Assembly (NCBI GenBank): GCA_023443625.1
Contig: JAEZTQ010000005.1
Location: 1-64,000, forward strand
From: Bacillota bacterium
GTDB lineage: Bacteria; Bacillota_A; Clostridia; Lachnospirales; Lachnospiraceae
DNA length: 64,000 nt
Direction: 5' to 3'
Position 1 is the stretch's first letter. Each line of letters starts with the position of its first letter. The position numbers and the translations under genes are program-made. Shown piece by piece: positions 43,399-53,451 of this stretch. The notes beneath the pieces are model-generated. The model had not been told where the DNA came from and ran no database searches. It was given only the letters and a program-made list of their open reading frames with translations.

Positions 43399-45486
43399 CT
43401 ACTCAATTTTACGGATAACGGCTCCAACAAAGGCTGCAAAACCATGATTCAAGCTGGAAGCCATGAATTTATGTTCCCAAAGGGTACTGGTTTTTAATGC
43501 CATTCCACCAAAATAATCCTTAATCTCATTTCTTAATTTTTCTGTTTTCTCTAGCAGTAATAAAATCTCCATGCGAAGATAAATTCCCATCAAAGCATTG
43601 GCAGGTTCTACTTCTGCCCATTTTCCTGTTTTGCTTCTATCGGGTCCGAATTCCTCCAGAACTGCCTTCTTTAAGCCTTCGTATTTTTCTTCCTCAAGAT
43701 CAATCTTTAGAAATCTGATGGCATAATACTGGCAAACCTCAGAGATATCCTTCTGCTTTATAAGATTTCCCTGTTCATCGCGGACTGCATGATCAATAAA
43801 TAAGGTTCCATTAAAAGCCTCCTGGATGATTATTTCCTTTAACCGCTTTGCGCGCTTTAAAAGTTCCTCATCCTGGTAAAGGGTAGCTATAATTTCCTCT
43901 ATTCTTGCATAAAGCATATTCGTTGGGTAATTCACGTCCTGTGCCCAGTCATTGGCTGCTGACCATTCGATAAAATTCCAGGAAGGAAGCTTTTCCAGTA
44001 AACCATCTTCATTTTCATAATCCTTAAAATAATCTAATAGCCCATAGCATAGGTTACGGTAATCCTCCCCTTGGGCATTGGCATCACGAAGAAGATACTG
44101 CTCTAGCTCTAGGATATACCACATGGCCCACTGGGGAATATATTCTCCATTCAAATGCTCTCCCGGATAGCACATGGGTAGCATCCCCTTGGGAACAATG
44201 GTACCCTGAGGATATAATAGATAATTCTCCATAAATATAGGCTCCACCTCGACCTTGCCCGTCATCCCGAATTCTGCTTGAGCAGTATAATAGGAATCAC
44301 AGAGCCAGCCAGCACGTTCTCTCGTGGGACAGTCCATGTAGGTATCCAGGGTGTTCTGACATAAGGTTCTCGCTGCTGCGTCATAAATTTCCTTCAGCTT
44401 TGGATCCTCCCCTTCATAAGGTAGGATATCCATGGGATATTCATAGGTTCTGAGTGCGAAGCTTTGAAGTTCTACCTCGCCTTCTAAGACATAAAGCATG
44501 GCATAGCGAAGGCCATACGCTTCAAAGGACTCCAATTCCCACGGCTCTTCTCTTTGAGGCAGCTTATAATCCAGTAGATTAATCATGTCCATGTTTTTAT
44601 GTGCAATGGTTCCATCCACTAGTTTTTCATCAAAACTTAACATTACATGGCTATTTTGATTTGCCACAAGCTTCATTAAAAGAAAGCCAGTGTAATTCTT
44701 TTTTAAATCCATCAGTATGTATTGACCAGCCTTTAGTATGCTTTTCTCCCCTGGATTTTCCCCTGTCTGGTGATTCAAAACAAGGCTCTGCCATATATAT
44801 GCAGGGGCAGCTTCTAATTCTTCCTCCAAAAAGCCGTCAAAGGTTTCACTAATCATGGTGATATAACGGTCCTTATGATATTGTTCTGGAGCCTGATAGA
44901 TGAAATCGCCCATTTCCATAAGTTGATACTCAGAATTAATCTCATAGGTTGGATTTTTTAAATTGCGTTTTAAATAGTTTAGGGAGACTTCAACTTCTTC
45001 AACAGGCTGTTCTATATTTGATTTTGACATATCCCATACTTCACTGAAGGCTCTCTGCCAGGAATATCTCATAACCTTCTGTATTCTCATATTTTGCAGT
45101 TCCGCGCTAAAGCAATTGCCTGTATAGGCCAGTATTTCCCCCTCTGCAATGATTTCCGCCTGCAAAAAAGAAGGCAAACGAAGGGTATAAAAGGAGGCAC
45201 AATAATAACCTGCAACTTCAATCGTGATTTCATTATCCCCTGGATGAAGAAGTTTGGTAATTGGAAGCTCATCCACCCTTACATAGCCATGGGGTCCTCG
45301 TGCAGGTCCATACCCGGCAAATTCTCCGTTAATGATAATCCGGTACTGTGTAGCTCCTGTTATAATTAAAATTGTAGGTTTTACCTCTTCTAAATTGACT
45401 TTGGTCTTAAAAATCACTTGAAGGTTTTTTTCTTTTTGTAACCCCTTTACCCAAATGGGTTTAGCCCTTGTAAAAAATTCTTTCAT
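43399..45486 (-). CDS. GH78-like alpha-L-rhamnosidase
   Basis: 695 residues, cytoplasmic. N-terminal beta-sandwich domains (ATQYRIIINGEFAGYGPARGP, about 44-64) precede the six-hairpin barrel. The barrel carries TYMDCPTRERAGWLCDSYYTAQ at about 380, equivalent to the GH78 'DCPxRDERxGW' acid motif. PSWNFIEWSAANDWAQDVNYPTN follows at about 497. C-terminal GH78 domains close the protein. AGGAGG lies 6 bases before the ATG. It is followed 10 bases later by the GH127-like gene, which suggests joint removal of terminal rhamnose-like and arabinose-like residues. Exact specificity is unproven. Confidence 0.75.
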   Translation of the reverse strand: MKEFFTRAKPIWVKGLQKEKNLQVIFKTKVNLEEVKPTILIITGATQYRIIINGEFAGYGPARGPHGYVRVDELPITKLLHPGDNEITIEVAGYYCASFYTLRLPSFLQAEIIAEGEILAYTGNCFSAELQNMRIQKVMRYSWQRAFSEVWDMSKSNIEQPVEEVEVSLNYLKRNLKNPTYEINSEYQLMEMGDFIYQAPEQYHKDRYITMISETFDGFLEEELEAAPAYIWQSLVLNHQTGENPGEKSILKAGQYILMDLKKNYTGFLLMKLVANQNSHVMLSFDEKLVDGTIAHKNMDMINLLDYKLPQREEPWELESFEAYGLRYAMLYVLEGEVELQSFALRTYEYPMDILPYEGEDPKLKEIYDAAARTLCQNTLDTYMDCPTRERAGWLCDSYYTAQAEFGMTGKVEVEPIFMENYLLYPQGTIVPKGMLPMCYPGEHLNGEYIPQWAMWYILELEQYLLRDANAQGEDYRNLCYGLLDYFKDYENEDGLLEKLPSWNFIEWSAANDWAQDVNYPTNMLYARIEEIIATLYQDEELLKRAKRLKEIIIQEAFNGTLFIDHAVRDEQGNLIKQKDISEVCQYYAIRFLKIDLEEEKYEGLKKAVLEEFGPDRSKTGKWAEVEPANALMGIYLRMEILLLLEKTEKLRNEIKDYFGGMALKTSTLWEHKFMASSLNHGFAAFVGAVIRKIE

Positions 45487-45496
45487 CCTGTGCCTC

Positions 45497-46390
45497 CTAA
45501 CCTTTCACACTGCCGATGGTAAGACCTTTGGTAAAATACTTCTGTAGGAATGGATATACAAATAAGATTGGAAGCATTCCCAAAAAGATCTGTGCCGCCT
45601 TAGTTGTCTGATCTGATATGGTAAGTAGCTGCTTTAAGGTATCCATATCTGAAGTGTTAATCATCATATCTAGTCCTGACTGGACAACCTTATTATGTAG
45701 AAAAGTTGCCAAAGGTTGATTGATAGATTTATTGATGTAAATCATACCGTCAAACCAGGAGTTCCAATGACTTACGAGGGAAAATAGGGTTACCGTTGCA
45801 ATTGACGGCTTTGCCAGGGGCACATAAATTTTTAATAAGGTCTTCCAATGTCCCGAGCCATCAATTCTGGCTGCTTCCTCGATCTCCTTTGGTATTCCAC
45901 GAAAGAAATTGAGCATGATGATTACATGGAATACTGGAACTGCACCTGGAATGATTAAAGCAGCAAGGGTATTTAATAAATGGGTATTACGAATGACCAT
46001 GTAGGTTGGGATCAATCCACCACTAAAGAGTGTTGGAATTAAAAATATCCAAACATAAAAAGTTCTTCCCTTAAAGTCGTTGGAGCTCTTGGATAAGGGA
46101 TAAGCACATAATAAGGTCAATACAAGATTGAGTAATCCTCCACCCAAAAGTCTTAATACACTAACATAAAAAGATTTTATAAACCCTATATCCTGAATTA
46201 CATATTCATATGCGGCCGTTGTGAAATTTACAGGCCAAAAGCTTACCATTCCTGAAGCAGTTGCAGCACGGTCACTTAAGGAGATGGCTAGTACATTAAT
46301 CAAGGGAAGTATACAAATTAAGGATAGTACTGTAATAAAGGTGTAATTTATTATATTAAATATTTTTATCGTCTTCGAATTTTGTACCAT
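45497..46390 (-). CDS. Carbohydrate ABC importer permease (LplC/YtcP type)
   Basis: 297 residues from the ATG at 46390 (MVQNSKTIKIF), with GGAG 6 bases upstream. The frame is open 15 codons further. Six membrane helices are present, and the cytoplasmic EAA loop is KEIEEAARIDGSGHWKTLLKIYVPLAKP. The final KYFTKGLTIGSVKG is typical of this CUT1 subfamily. It pairs with the 46750-47661 permease. No ATPase gene is present, so a shared MsmX-type ATPase is expected elsewhere. The stretch before this gene contains the structured repeats. Confidence 0.9.
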   Translation of the reverse strand: MVQNSKTIKIFNIINYTFITVLSLICILPLINVLAISLSDRAATASGMVSFWPVNFTTAAYEYVIQDIGFIKSFYVSVLRLLGGGLLNLVLTLLCAYPLSKSSNDFKGRTFYVWIFLIPTLFSGGLIPTYMVIRNTHLLNTLAALIIPGAVPVFHVIIMLNFFRGIPKEIEEAARIDGSGHWKTLLKIYVPLAKPSIATVTLFSLVSHWNSWFDGMIYINKSINQPLATFLHNKVVQSGLDMMINTSDMDTLKQLLTISDQTTKAAQIFLGMLPILFVYPFLQKYFTKGLTIGSVKG

Positions 46391-46460
46391 AATAATCTCC
46401 ATTCTGATGATAAACTGCGAATTTGGGATCAACACAAATTTGAAAAATTTGATTTTTCAC

Positions 46461-46740
46461 ACTAACAATACATGCCTGCCCTTTGAATTAATTTGTGCCG
46501 AGGATAACGCAGGCATAAACTTCTAAGTGTGAATTATGTCTTTTATAATTCATACTAACAGTACATGGCTGCCCTTTGAATTAGTTTGTGCCGAGGATAA
46601 CGCAGGCATAAACTTCTAAGTGTGAATTATGTCTTTTATAATTCATACTAACAGTACATGCCATCCCTTTGAGTTAGTTTGTGCCGAGGATTACGCAGGC
46701 ACAAACTTCTAGGTGTGAATTATGCTTTTTAATAATTCAC
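46461..46740 (-). repeat. Three tandem 93-94-bp structured repeats
   Basis: Units run 46461-46553, 46554-46647 and 46648-46740. On the minus strand they match the units at 30 kb: hairpin A, TTAGAA, hairpin B, then the conserved tail. Hairpin A here is GTGTGAATTAT / ATAATTCACAC where the other locus has GTGTGAAAAT / ATTTTCACAC. Both arms changed together, and the AAAAAGC loop is kept. They lie between the two permease genes in the transcribed strand. Confidence 0.8.
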
Positions 46741-46749
46741 ACTATCCTC

Positions 46750-47661
46750 CTAAAATATTTGATAGTCGCCGTAACGTTTTGCCAGATAATAGGAGAAAGA
46801 AATTAAGATCAGTGATATCACGGACTTAAACAATCCTACTGTAGCCGATAAACTGTATTTTGCATTTTCCAAACCAATACGATAGATAAAGGTATCCAGT
46901 ATATCACCTGACTGATAAACTTGAGGACTATACATATTAAATATCTGGTCAAATCCTGCATTCAAAACATTACCTAAAGATAATATGGCCATAACAAATA
47001 TAATAGGTGCAATGGCTGGCAATGTAACATGGATTGTCTGCTTCCACTTTCCGGCACCGTCAATGGCAGCAGCCTCGTTTAAAGTCGTATCAACCCCCAT
47101 CAAGGCAGCCATATAAACAATAGAGCCATAGCCAAAGTTCTTCCATATATCTGTGATAATCAAAGTCCAAGGAAATAGTTTATTATCCCCTAAAAAATAT
47201 TTTGCCTCTCCTCCAAATAATTCGATGATATGATTAACGATTCCGTTGGAGGGTGATAATATGGTTGCAAATACGCTTCCTAGAATAACCCAGGATAAAA
47301 AGTTTGGTAGATATACAATGGTCTGAACAATTTTCACGTACTTCACATTTCTTATTTCATTTAAAAGAAGAGCAAAAATAACTGGGATAATAATTCCCAA
47401 AACTAATTTCGTACAAGCTATGAAAACGGTATTATATATAATCCTCTCTATATTTGGATAAGAGAAGAACATCTTAAAATTATCAAGACCTACCCAATTA
47501 GATCCTAAAAGTCCCTTGGTAGGTTTATAATTTTGAAAGGCCATTAGCAAACCACCCATAGGAAGATAATTATAGATAATAATAACAATAATGCCTGGAA
47601 GTAGCATAAGATGCAGAGGAATATTGCGTTTCATTTTTCGAAGATTATTTTTCTTTTTCAT
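46750..47661 (-). CDS. Carbohydrate ABC importer permease (LplB/YtePtype)
   Basis: 303 residues from the ATG at 47661; the preceding TTG is in frame, and AAGG lies 5 bases upstream. Six membrane helices are present. LMLLPGIIVIIIYNYLPMGGLLMAFQNYKP at the N-terminus and the EAA loop NEAAAIDGAGKWKQTIHVTLPAI are family hallmarks. It forms the heteromeric channel with the 45497-46390 product and receives sugar from the 48936-50624 lipoprotein. It is one of two such pairs in the window; the other is at 59-61 kb. Confidence 0.9.
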   Translation of the reverse strand: MKKKNNLRKMKRNIPLHLMLLPGIIVIIIYNYLPMGGLLMAFQNYKPTKGLLGSNWVGLDNFKMFFSYPNIERIIYNTVFIACTKLVLGIIIPVIFALLLNEIRNVKYVKIVQTIVYLPNFLSWVILGSVFATILSPSNGIVNHIIELFGGEAKYFLGDNKLFPWTLIITDIWKNFGYGSIVYMAALMGVDTTLNEAAAIDGAGKWKQTIHVTLPAIAPIIFVMAILSLGNVLNAGFDQIFNMYSPQVYQSGDILDTFIYRIGLENAKYSLSATVGLFKSVISLILISFSYYLAKRYGDYQIF

Positions 47662-47686
47662 CAAAACCTTTTCACTAACCTTTCTT

Positions 47687-48778
47687 TTATTTTTTCTTAC
47701 CCACTATTTCATAAATATCATCATCTATATCAATGAATGCTGTTTCAACATCTGTCCCATTTGATTCCATAAACAATTGGAGTCTTTTCACCTTTCGATT
47801 ATAATAAAGGGTGAAATAAGGCTTCGATAAATTCGGTCTATCTTCTGCGATAAAAACTGGTTCACTCCAGTCTGTTAAATTATTGCTAAATCGTAGCTGA
47901 CAGGTACAGTCCCCATTCATCCAGGCTTTTCTATGATAGCTACTCATAATATAGCAGCCATGCACTTCATCGTAATAAACGCTGGGAACTGCTCCTTCCT
48001 GTGCAATTGGGGTTTCCCTACCACAATTACCAGGTTCACTAAATTCATCCTGAAAGTATTTATACCAACTATCCGCTTTCCCCTTATCTGATAAAAGGGA
48101 GCGTGCCACATAAATCTCATCCCTCACTACGGTTCTAGTTACACAGTCGTAAAAGGATTGGGTATAGAATAAGTATAGATATCCGTCCCTGTTATTGGGA
48201 AGGATACTAAAATCACCGCTACAAAGACAGATGATACTTCCCTCCTGTCCGCCACAAATTCCGTCCGGTGCATAAAAACTGCTATAGGACGGACTATTTG
48301 AAGTTATAATCCAATCAACAAAATCCCAACTTCTTCCCCTATCTGTTGATTTTATCAAGCCTATATGTCGATAATCTGGCTCTCCCTCTTGCTGCCCAAA
48401 GACGGTATAAGCACTTGATCCAGCCTGCCATCCTGTCTCATTATGTACATAGCAATAAAATGTTTGATCCGAGGGATCAATCCATAGTCCGCAAGGCCAG
48501 ATTCCTCCTCTAGCAAAGGGACCATCCGGGTATCTGCTACCACGAAAAGCTTGGCCTGCTTCTCCAAATTGGAATAGAAAGTCAGCCTTATACTGCAGTT
48601 TCATATTCTCTAGGCCGTCTCCCTTCCATATAGAAATTCCACCCAAATTCGTATGTCCTAGTATAGCCCAGGTCAAACCATAAGCATCTACAGCATGTGC
48701 TAGTACCCCATCCTGATATATACCGTTATTATTGGTATATTGTGTTTTCTCCAGCTCTGTAACTTGTATTTTGTTCAT
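47687..48778 (-). CDS. Sialidase-fold (beta-propeller) putative glycosidase
   Basis: 363 residues without signal peptide. IGLIKSTDRGRSWDFVDW is an Asp-box-like repeat, and CQLRFSNNLTDWSEPVFI and FYAPDGICGG are further propeller-type segments. Such proteins include sialidases, GH43/GH33-like and uncharacterised exo-hydrolases or lyases. The gene lies between the binding-protein and permease genes of locus A, so it probably acts on the imported oligosaccharide. Catalytic residues cannot be assigned by eye. Confidence 0.6.
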   Translation of the reverse strand: MNKIQVTELEKTQYTNNNGIYQDGVLAHAVDAYGLTWAILGHTNLGGISIWKGDGLENMKLQYKADFLFQFGEAGQAFRGSRYPDGPFARGGIWPCGLWIDPSDQTFYCYVHNETGWQAGSSAYTVFGQQEGEPDYRHIGLIKSTDRGRSWDFVDWIITSNSPSYSSFYAPDGICGGQEGSIICLCSGDFSILPNNRDGYLYLFYTQSFYDCVTRTVVRDEIYVARSLLSDKGKADSWYKYFQDEFSEPGNCGRETPIAQEGAVPSVYYDEVHGCYIMSSYHRKAWMNGDCTCQLRFSNNLTDWSEPVFIAEDRPNLSKPYFTLYYNRKVKRLQLFMESNGTDVETAFIDIDDDIYEIVGKKK

Positions 48779-48935
48779 AAAAACCTCTCAATTCTGCCAA
48801 ATCACCACCAATTTGGGTGTCAGTCCAATATTTTCAAAGTGCCTTGCGCACACTTGTGGAGTGTTTTTCAATAGGACGATCTTTCCTATTAAATATAGAG
48901 ACAGGGACGTAACAGGGTGCTACGTCCCTACATGA

Positions 48936-50624
48936 TTATTTAGTTTTTTGATACCATTCGTTAACTTCTTCAGTTATGATGTCTCCGCCATTTGCCTTCC
49001 AATCCTTCACAAACTCATCGAAATACTCTAAAGGCTTGGATCCTAAAATGATATAAGTAATCATCTCTTCTTCTGCTGCTTTTAAGATAGCTTGATATTG
49101 CTGCATTGCCTCTGTTGGAGCTCCTGTAAATGCATTGATCATATAACCATCATTTTCAATCTGGTAAGAAACAACGGCTTCCGTTCCCTCTGGCCCGAAT
49201 ACAGCCCACATAGTATAACCATCAAGATCCTGGTTGTTGCGATATTTCTCTGCTGCTTCTGCTGTACTATCGTAACCCTGGGTTACTTTTTCTGGTTTTA
49301 CTCCAGTATTAATAAATTCAACATATTCCTTATGTATTTTATTATTATCGCTTGTCGCTGCTGTTAACGTTGGATAAGCGAAGTTACGAACTGCATTATC
49401 ATTGTAGGTTACTGGGTCTTCTGCCACAAACTTAGTGAAGAGATTTAACATCTTAATAAGAACCTCTGGAGTATCACCGGTATAACATAGTGCTCCACTA
49501 AAACCAACACTTCCCTGTGCCTTTACCATTTCACCATCAGCAGAAGGAACTTTAAAGTATCCCCATTCCTGACCATTTTTCACACCATTGTGCAAGTCGA
49601 AAGGTGCGCAAAAATGTGAAACTAAAACACCACTTTTTCCTGATAGAGCATCTTCCATAAGTTTAGCACTATCCTTGCTACCAAATTCAGGATCAATCAA
49701 TCCTTCTTTATAATAATTAGAAAGTTGTCCCAGTGCATTTTTCATCTCTGGCTGAATAGAGGAATAAACTAGACTATCATTCTGATTTAACCAGATACCG
49801 CTGTAAGCATGGTAACCATTTAACAGACCGATGCTTGGTGTAAGCAGGTCCATAACATTCTTAGTCATACCCACACCTATTGTACAGGTTCCATCCATGT
49901 TCTTTTCCTTAAAGGTTTTTGCGATATTCCATAGGTCATCCATTGTTTTAGGCTCTTCTAGACCACATTCCTTTAACCAATCAGTACGAATGGATACCAC
50001 ACCACAAAAATCTTCATATCCTTGAGGTTGTACGATTCCTAAAAGTTTATCATCCACATAACCATTCTTTGCCATGATACCACCATCCTGATTTAACATG
50101 GCTTTTAATTCATCGGATGCATATTTATTATAAGCATCAGTCAAATCTGTTAAGTAACCCGCTTCACCTAATTCCGCGAACTGCTCTGCGTTCACTTGGA
50201 TGACATCTGGAAGATCTCCTGAGGAAATCGCCAAATTTATCTTCGTATTTAAATCATCCTGGGATCCAGAGATTTCATATTCAACGTTAATACCATATTC
50301 TTTAAATATATCAATCCAAGGATTATTATCCATAGTCATACCTTCTGGTACATTACGGATGTTATCTTCTAACATGATGCTTGTTACAGTAACTGGAGTA
50401 TCAAATTTGCCAAAGGGATCCGCAGCTTCTTCCTCTGTATCACCTGCTCCTTCTGTTGAAGTGTTACCTTCTGTTGCAGTGTTACCTTCTGATGCATTGT
50501 TTGGTTGTTCTGTGTCTGATGTCTTGTCGGTTTTGCTGCAACCAGTAACTAAAAGACTAATCATAATCAAAACCAAAGCTAAACTTGTTAATCTTTTACC
50601 TAATTTTTTTTTCATAAAATTCAC
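48936..50624 (-). CDS. Extracellular solute-binding lipoprotein of sugar ABC importer A
   Basis: 562 residues. The signal peptide is KKLGKRLTSLALVLIMISLLVTGC with lipobox LVTGC, followed by a Thr/Glu-rich linker. Body motifs such as LPDVIQVNAEQFAELGEAGYLTDLT and KGVDDIV-like ends match the long CUT1 binding proteins (LplA/YtcQ type). The start may be GTG at 50624 or ATG at 50615, as AAGGAGAAGGG serves either. It is the first gene of locus A, and its ligand defines the operon; likely a plant oligosaccharide. Confidence 0.9.
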   Translation of the reverse strand: MNFMKKKLGKRLTSLALVLIMISLLVTGCSKTDKTSDTEQPNNASEGNTATEGNTSTEGAGDTEEEAADPFGKFDTPVTVTSIMLEDNIRNVPEGMTMDNNPWIDIFKEYGINVEYEISGSQDDLNTKINLAISSGDLPDVIQVNAEQFAELGEAGYLTDLTDAYNKYASDELKAMLNQDGGIMAKNGYVDDKLLGIVQPQGYEDFCGVVSIRTDWLKECGLEEPKTMDDLWNIAKTFKEKNMDGTCTIGVGMTKNVMDLLTPSIGLLNGYHAYSGIWLNQNDSLVYSSIQPEMKNALGQLSNYYKEGLIDPEFGSKDSAKLMEDALSGKSGVLVSHFCAPFDLHNGVKNGQEWGYFKVPSADGEMVKAQGSVGFSGALCYTGDTPEVLIKMLNLFTKFVAEDPVTYNDNAVRNFAYPTLTAATSDNNKIHKEYVEFINTGVKPEKVTQGYDSTAEAAEKYRNNQDLDGYTMWAVFGPEGTEAVVSYQIENDGYMINAFTGAPTEAMQQYQAILKAAEEEMITYIILGSKPLEYFDEFVKDWKANGGDIITEEVNEWYQKTK

Positions 50625-50852
50625 CCTTCTCCTTTATCAAATTGGTTGTTTTATATCAAATATTTCATATCTGATGAATTAATTGTACATTATCACTAAT
50701 GGTAAGTAAATATAACAATACAATCATTAGTAGCATTATATTTAATTACTGCAATATTACACCATGCAAAAACCCAATAAAATCAACATATTAAATTTCA
50801 ATACATAATTGATTATAATTTTATATTCCCCTCTCATAACAATATAATGCTA

Positions 50853-51857
50853 TTATTTACTGCACTCTTTGATACTTTGCCAAGTCTCAACCGACTCAAA
50901 GAAATCCAGTTGGACCTTATATTTTATTTTGTCATTTGGGTGTATGAATTTAAGTGTATTCTCCTCTCTCATAACATCCCTACCGTCAGGATGGCAGTTT
51001 CCCGGCTCAAGTCCCAGGACGTAATCCCTGCAGCCCAGCATTTTCCACTGGGTGAAATAATCAAGGGATGTAGTGTCAAAGCTTATACTCATTCCCTTGT
51101 CAATCACTGGATTATAGATTGCGGCTATTCCCTCACTTTTCTGAAAACTATGATAATAACACTGCTCCGAAGCATGTTTTTGCGGTTCAGATATGATATG
51201 CCACCGCGAGACGTCCTTATGGGTCTCAGGCGTCCTACCCGTAACTTTGCTGGAGGGTATGAATAACTCTGCTTCTTCACTGAGAAGCGGATATCCCACA
51301 TTGAAATGATATAACAGCATCAGAGGAGAAATTTCATCCCCTTCGTTTATAATTTCATCCTCAATGATGATTTGATTCCTGCTTTTTGAACAGATAATAC
51401 TACGGTTCAATTTTATTTTTTCACCAAATATTTCAGATTGGTTAATTACCGCATGAATCTGAATATCCTCATTGGTTTCATAAAAGGAAGCATATTCCGC
51501 AGGAGTATTGCTTACTGTACCGTGCAGAGGCAGCTCCTGTCCCTGATCAATCGTTGGCTTTCCTACCGCAGTTAGTCCGCAGGTTGTTAAAAATCCCGCT
51601 GTAAAGGATTTTAAAAAGCCTGTGCCCTTATTATCATAATATGACGGTGCAACATAGCCGCAGGGAGAAAAATATCCGTAATTATCTCCTTTAAAACTCA
51701 ATCTGGATATATCTGCTCCCCGATCTAAGGATACCGTAACATGAAGCCCCAACCCATTGCGAAGCTCATATAGGCGCATCCCATCTCCTTTACCACCTAC
51801 AAGCCTGTGCTCTTCAATACCACATACTTGGGTACTGTGCCCTATATACTGTTTCAT
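50853..51857 (-). CDS. Aldose-epimerase-like protein (DUF4432 type)
   Basis: 334 residues of galactose-mutarotase-like beta-sandwich. LHVTVSLDRGADISRLSFKGDNYGY is present near the N-terminus. AGFLTTCGLTAVGKP and LPLHGTVSNTPAEYA hold the conserved His. LLYHFNVGYPLL, and LGLEPGNCHPDGRD near the end, hold the catalytic-type His/Glu. Members of this group are mostly uncharacterised mutarotases. It is the last gene of the isomerase-aldolase-kinase cluster and probably interconverts anomers of the same sugar. GGAGGATAGG precedes the ATG. Confidence 0.78.
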   Translation of the reverse strand: MKQYIGHSTQVCGIEEHRLVGGKGDGMRLYELRNGLGLHVTVSLDRGADISRLSFKGDNYGYFSPCGYVAPSYYDNKGTGFLKSFTAGFLTTCGLTAVGKPTIDQGQELPLHGTVSNTPAEYASFYETNEDIQIHAVINQSEIFGEKIKLNRSIICSKSRNQIIIEDEIINEGDEISPLMLLYHFNVGYPLLSEEAELFIPSSKVTGRTPETHKDVSRWHIISEPQKHASEQCYYHSFQKSEGIAAIYNPVIDKGMSISFDTTSLDYFTQWKMLGCRDYVLGLEPGNCHPDGRDVMREENTLKFIHPNDKIKYKVQLDFFESVETWQSIKECSK

Positions 51858-51943
51858 ATCCTATCCTCCATTCGCCAGCTTTAGTGGCATGAATACGGGT
51901 TACTGTCTGTATCTTTTATATTTAGTAGTAAGTAAACTCATAT

Positions 51944-53437
51944 TCAATCCCTTAATACCTCATTAACTGCAGCATACATTCTTTTGTATTTTCCATATTT
52001 TATAGCATATTTTTGATGAAATTCTTCCCTTGGATAATATGTTTTTTCCTGTTTCACAAAAACCTCCTTCGCATGATGAATATCCGTATAAAATCCGCAG
52101 GCAACACCAGCTAACATAATACATCCCATGGTTCCGGCTTGTGCCGTAGCGAGGGAGGTTATTGGAATATTTAATATATCTGCTTTCATCTGAAGCCAGA
52201 GAGCAGATTTAGCTCCTCCTCCGCTTGCCTGTAGATGATTAATTTGTATTCCAGCCTTTGTTAATTGCTCTAGATTAATTTTCATCTCAAATGCAACGGC
52301 CTCCATGAGAGCTTGATATATTTCTATGGAGGTTGTTTCTGTTGTCAGCCCGATAATGGCTCCTTTCGCTCCATCATCCATATAAGGTGTTCCGGCACCT
52401 GAAAAATGAGGCAGAATGAGCAGTCTCCCCGGTTCATCCTTCACCTCCCGGTTTAGACGGTCATAAATACTTTCATTGGGCTGCAAAGCTTCCTTATATT
52501 CCATGGAGCATAACTGGTCCCGATACCATTTTAATAATGCGCCACCGGTAAAGGAAAAACCATAGGTAACATAGGTATCTGCTATGACATATGGAATTAC
52601 GGCATATCCCCCTTCATATAAAACAGCCTTTGAAACGGGCATCTGAAACAGAGGTGTGATGCACTCAACAGTGCCCGCACCATCAGCGGCCAATCCGGGG
52701 CTTAATATGCCTGAACCTATGGCAGCGGCGATCTGGTCGTGGCAGCCGATTACCATATCAGCTGCCTTAGATAAGCCCAGTGCTGTAGCAAGCTCCGGTC
52801 TTATTTTTCCCGCTTTGGTTCCTGTAGGTACGGGTCTTGGAAGCTTTTCACGGTCTACACCAGTAAACTTTAATATTCCTTCATCCCAGTCAAGTTTTTG
52901 TATATCAAACATTGCAGTTCTTGCTGCTAACGAATAATCAATGAGGGCATTGCCACAGAATAGGTAGTTAAAATAATCAGCCATAAGAAAAATATATTCC
53001 GCCTCTTCATAAAGCTTAGGAAATCTTTTTTTCATCCACATAATTCTTGAGACACTCATCATCTTATGCAGCCTTACCCCGGTAATTTTAGCATATTGTT
53101 TCCCACCAAATTGCTCTGCAAGCTGTCTGCATTCCTCATCTCCTCTGAAATCCGTATATAGCATTGCCTTTGTGAGTGGCCTTCCGGCCTTATCAACCAT
53201 CACAAAAACTTCTCCAAAGGATGTGATACCGATTGCCTGAACCTCACTAGATCCTTCACAGGCTTCTTTTACCACCGCCTGCACCGCCTCCCAAACCAGC
53301 TCTAAATCAAGCTCGTGCTGCCCTGAGTTTCTAATAATGTCATATTCCTGATACGCTTCCTTTATGAAATCTCCACTTCTTGAATAAACAGAGCACTTAC
53401 ATCCTGTAGTTCCGATATCAATACCAGCGATCGACAT
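51944..53437 (-). CDS. FGGY-family carbohydrate kinase (xylulokinase-like)
   Basis: 497 residues from the ATG at 53437 (MSIAGIDIGTTGCKCSVY), chosen for the AAAGGGG site 6 bases upstream; the frame overlaps the aldolase gene if extended. Motifs: DIGTTGCK phosphate-1 loop, YTDFRGDEEC, IGCHDQIAAAIGSG (catalytic Asp), GGGAKSALWLQMKADILNIPI adenosine loop. It phosphorylates a ketose. The adjacent isomerase and class II aldolase argue for a ketose phosphate that the aldolase can cleave. The specific sugar is not determined. Confidence 0.85.
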   Translation of the reverse strand: MSIAGIDIGTTGCKCSVYSRSGDFIKEAYQEYDIIRNSGQHELDLELVWEAVQAVVKEACEGSSEVQAIGITSFGEVFVMVDKAGRPLTKAMLYTDFRGDEECRQLAEQFGGKQYAKITGVRLHKMMSVSRIMWMKKRFPKLYEEAEYIFLMADYFNYLFCGNALIDYSLAARTAMFDIQKLDWDEGILKFTGVDREKLPRPVPTGTKAGKIRPELATALGLSKAADMVIGCHDQIAAAIGSGILSPGLAADGAGTVECITPLFQMPVSKAVLYEGGYAVIPYVIADTYVTYGFSFTGGALLKWYRDQLCSMEYKEALQPNESIYDRLNREVKDEPGRLLILPHFSGAGTPYMDDGAKGAIIGLTTETTSIEIYQALMEAVAFEMKINLEQLTKAGIQINHLQASGGGAKSALWLQMKADILNIPITSLATAQAGTMGCIMLAGVACGFYTDIHHAKEVFVKQEKTYYPREEFHQKYAIKYGKYKRMYAAVNEVLRD

Positions 53438-53451
53438 AGAAAACCCCTTTC

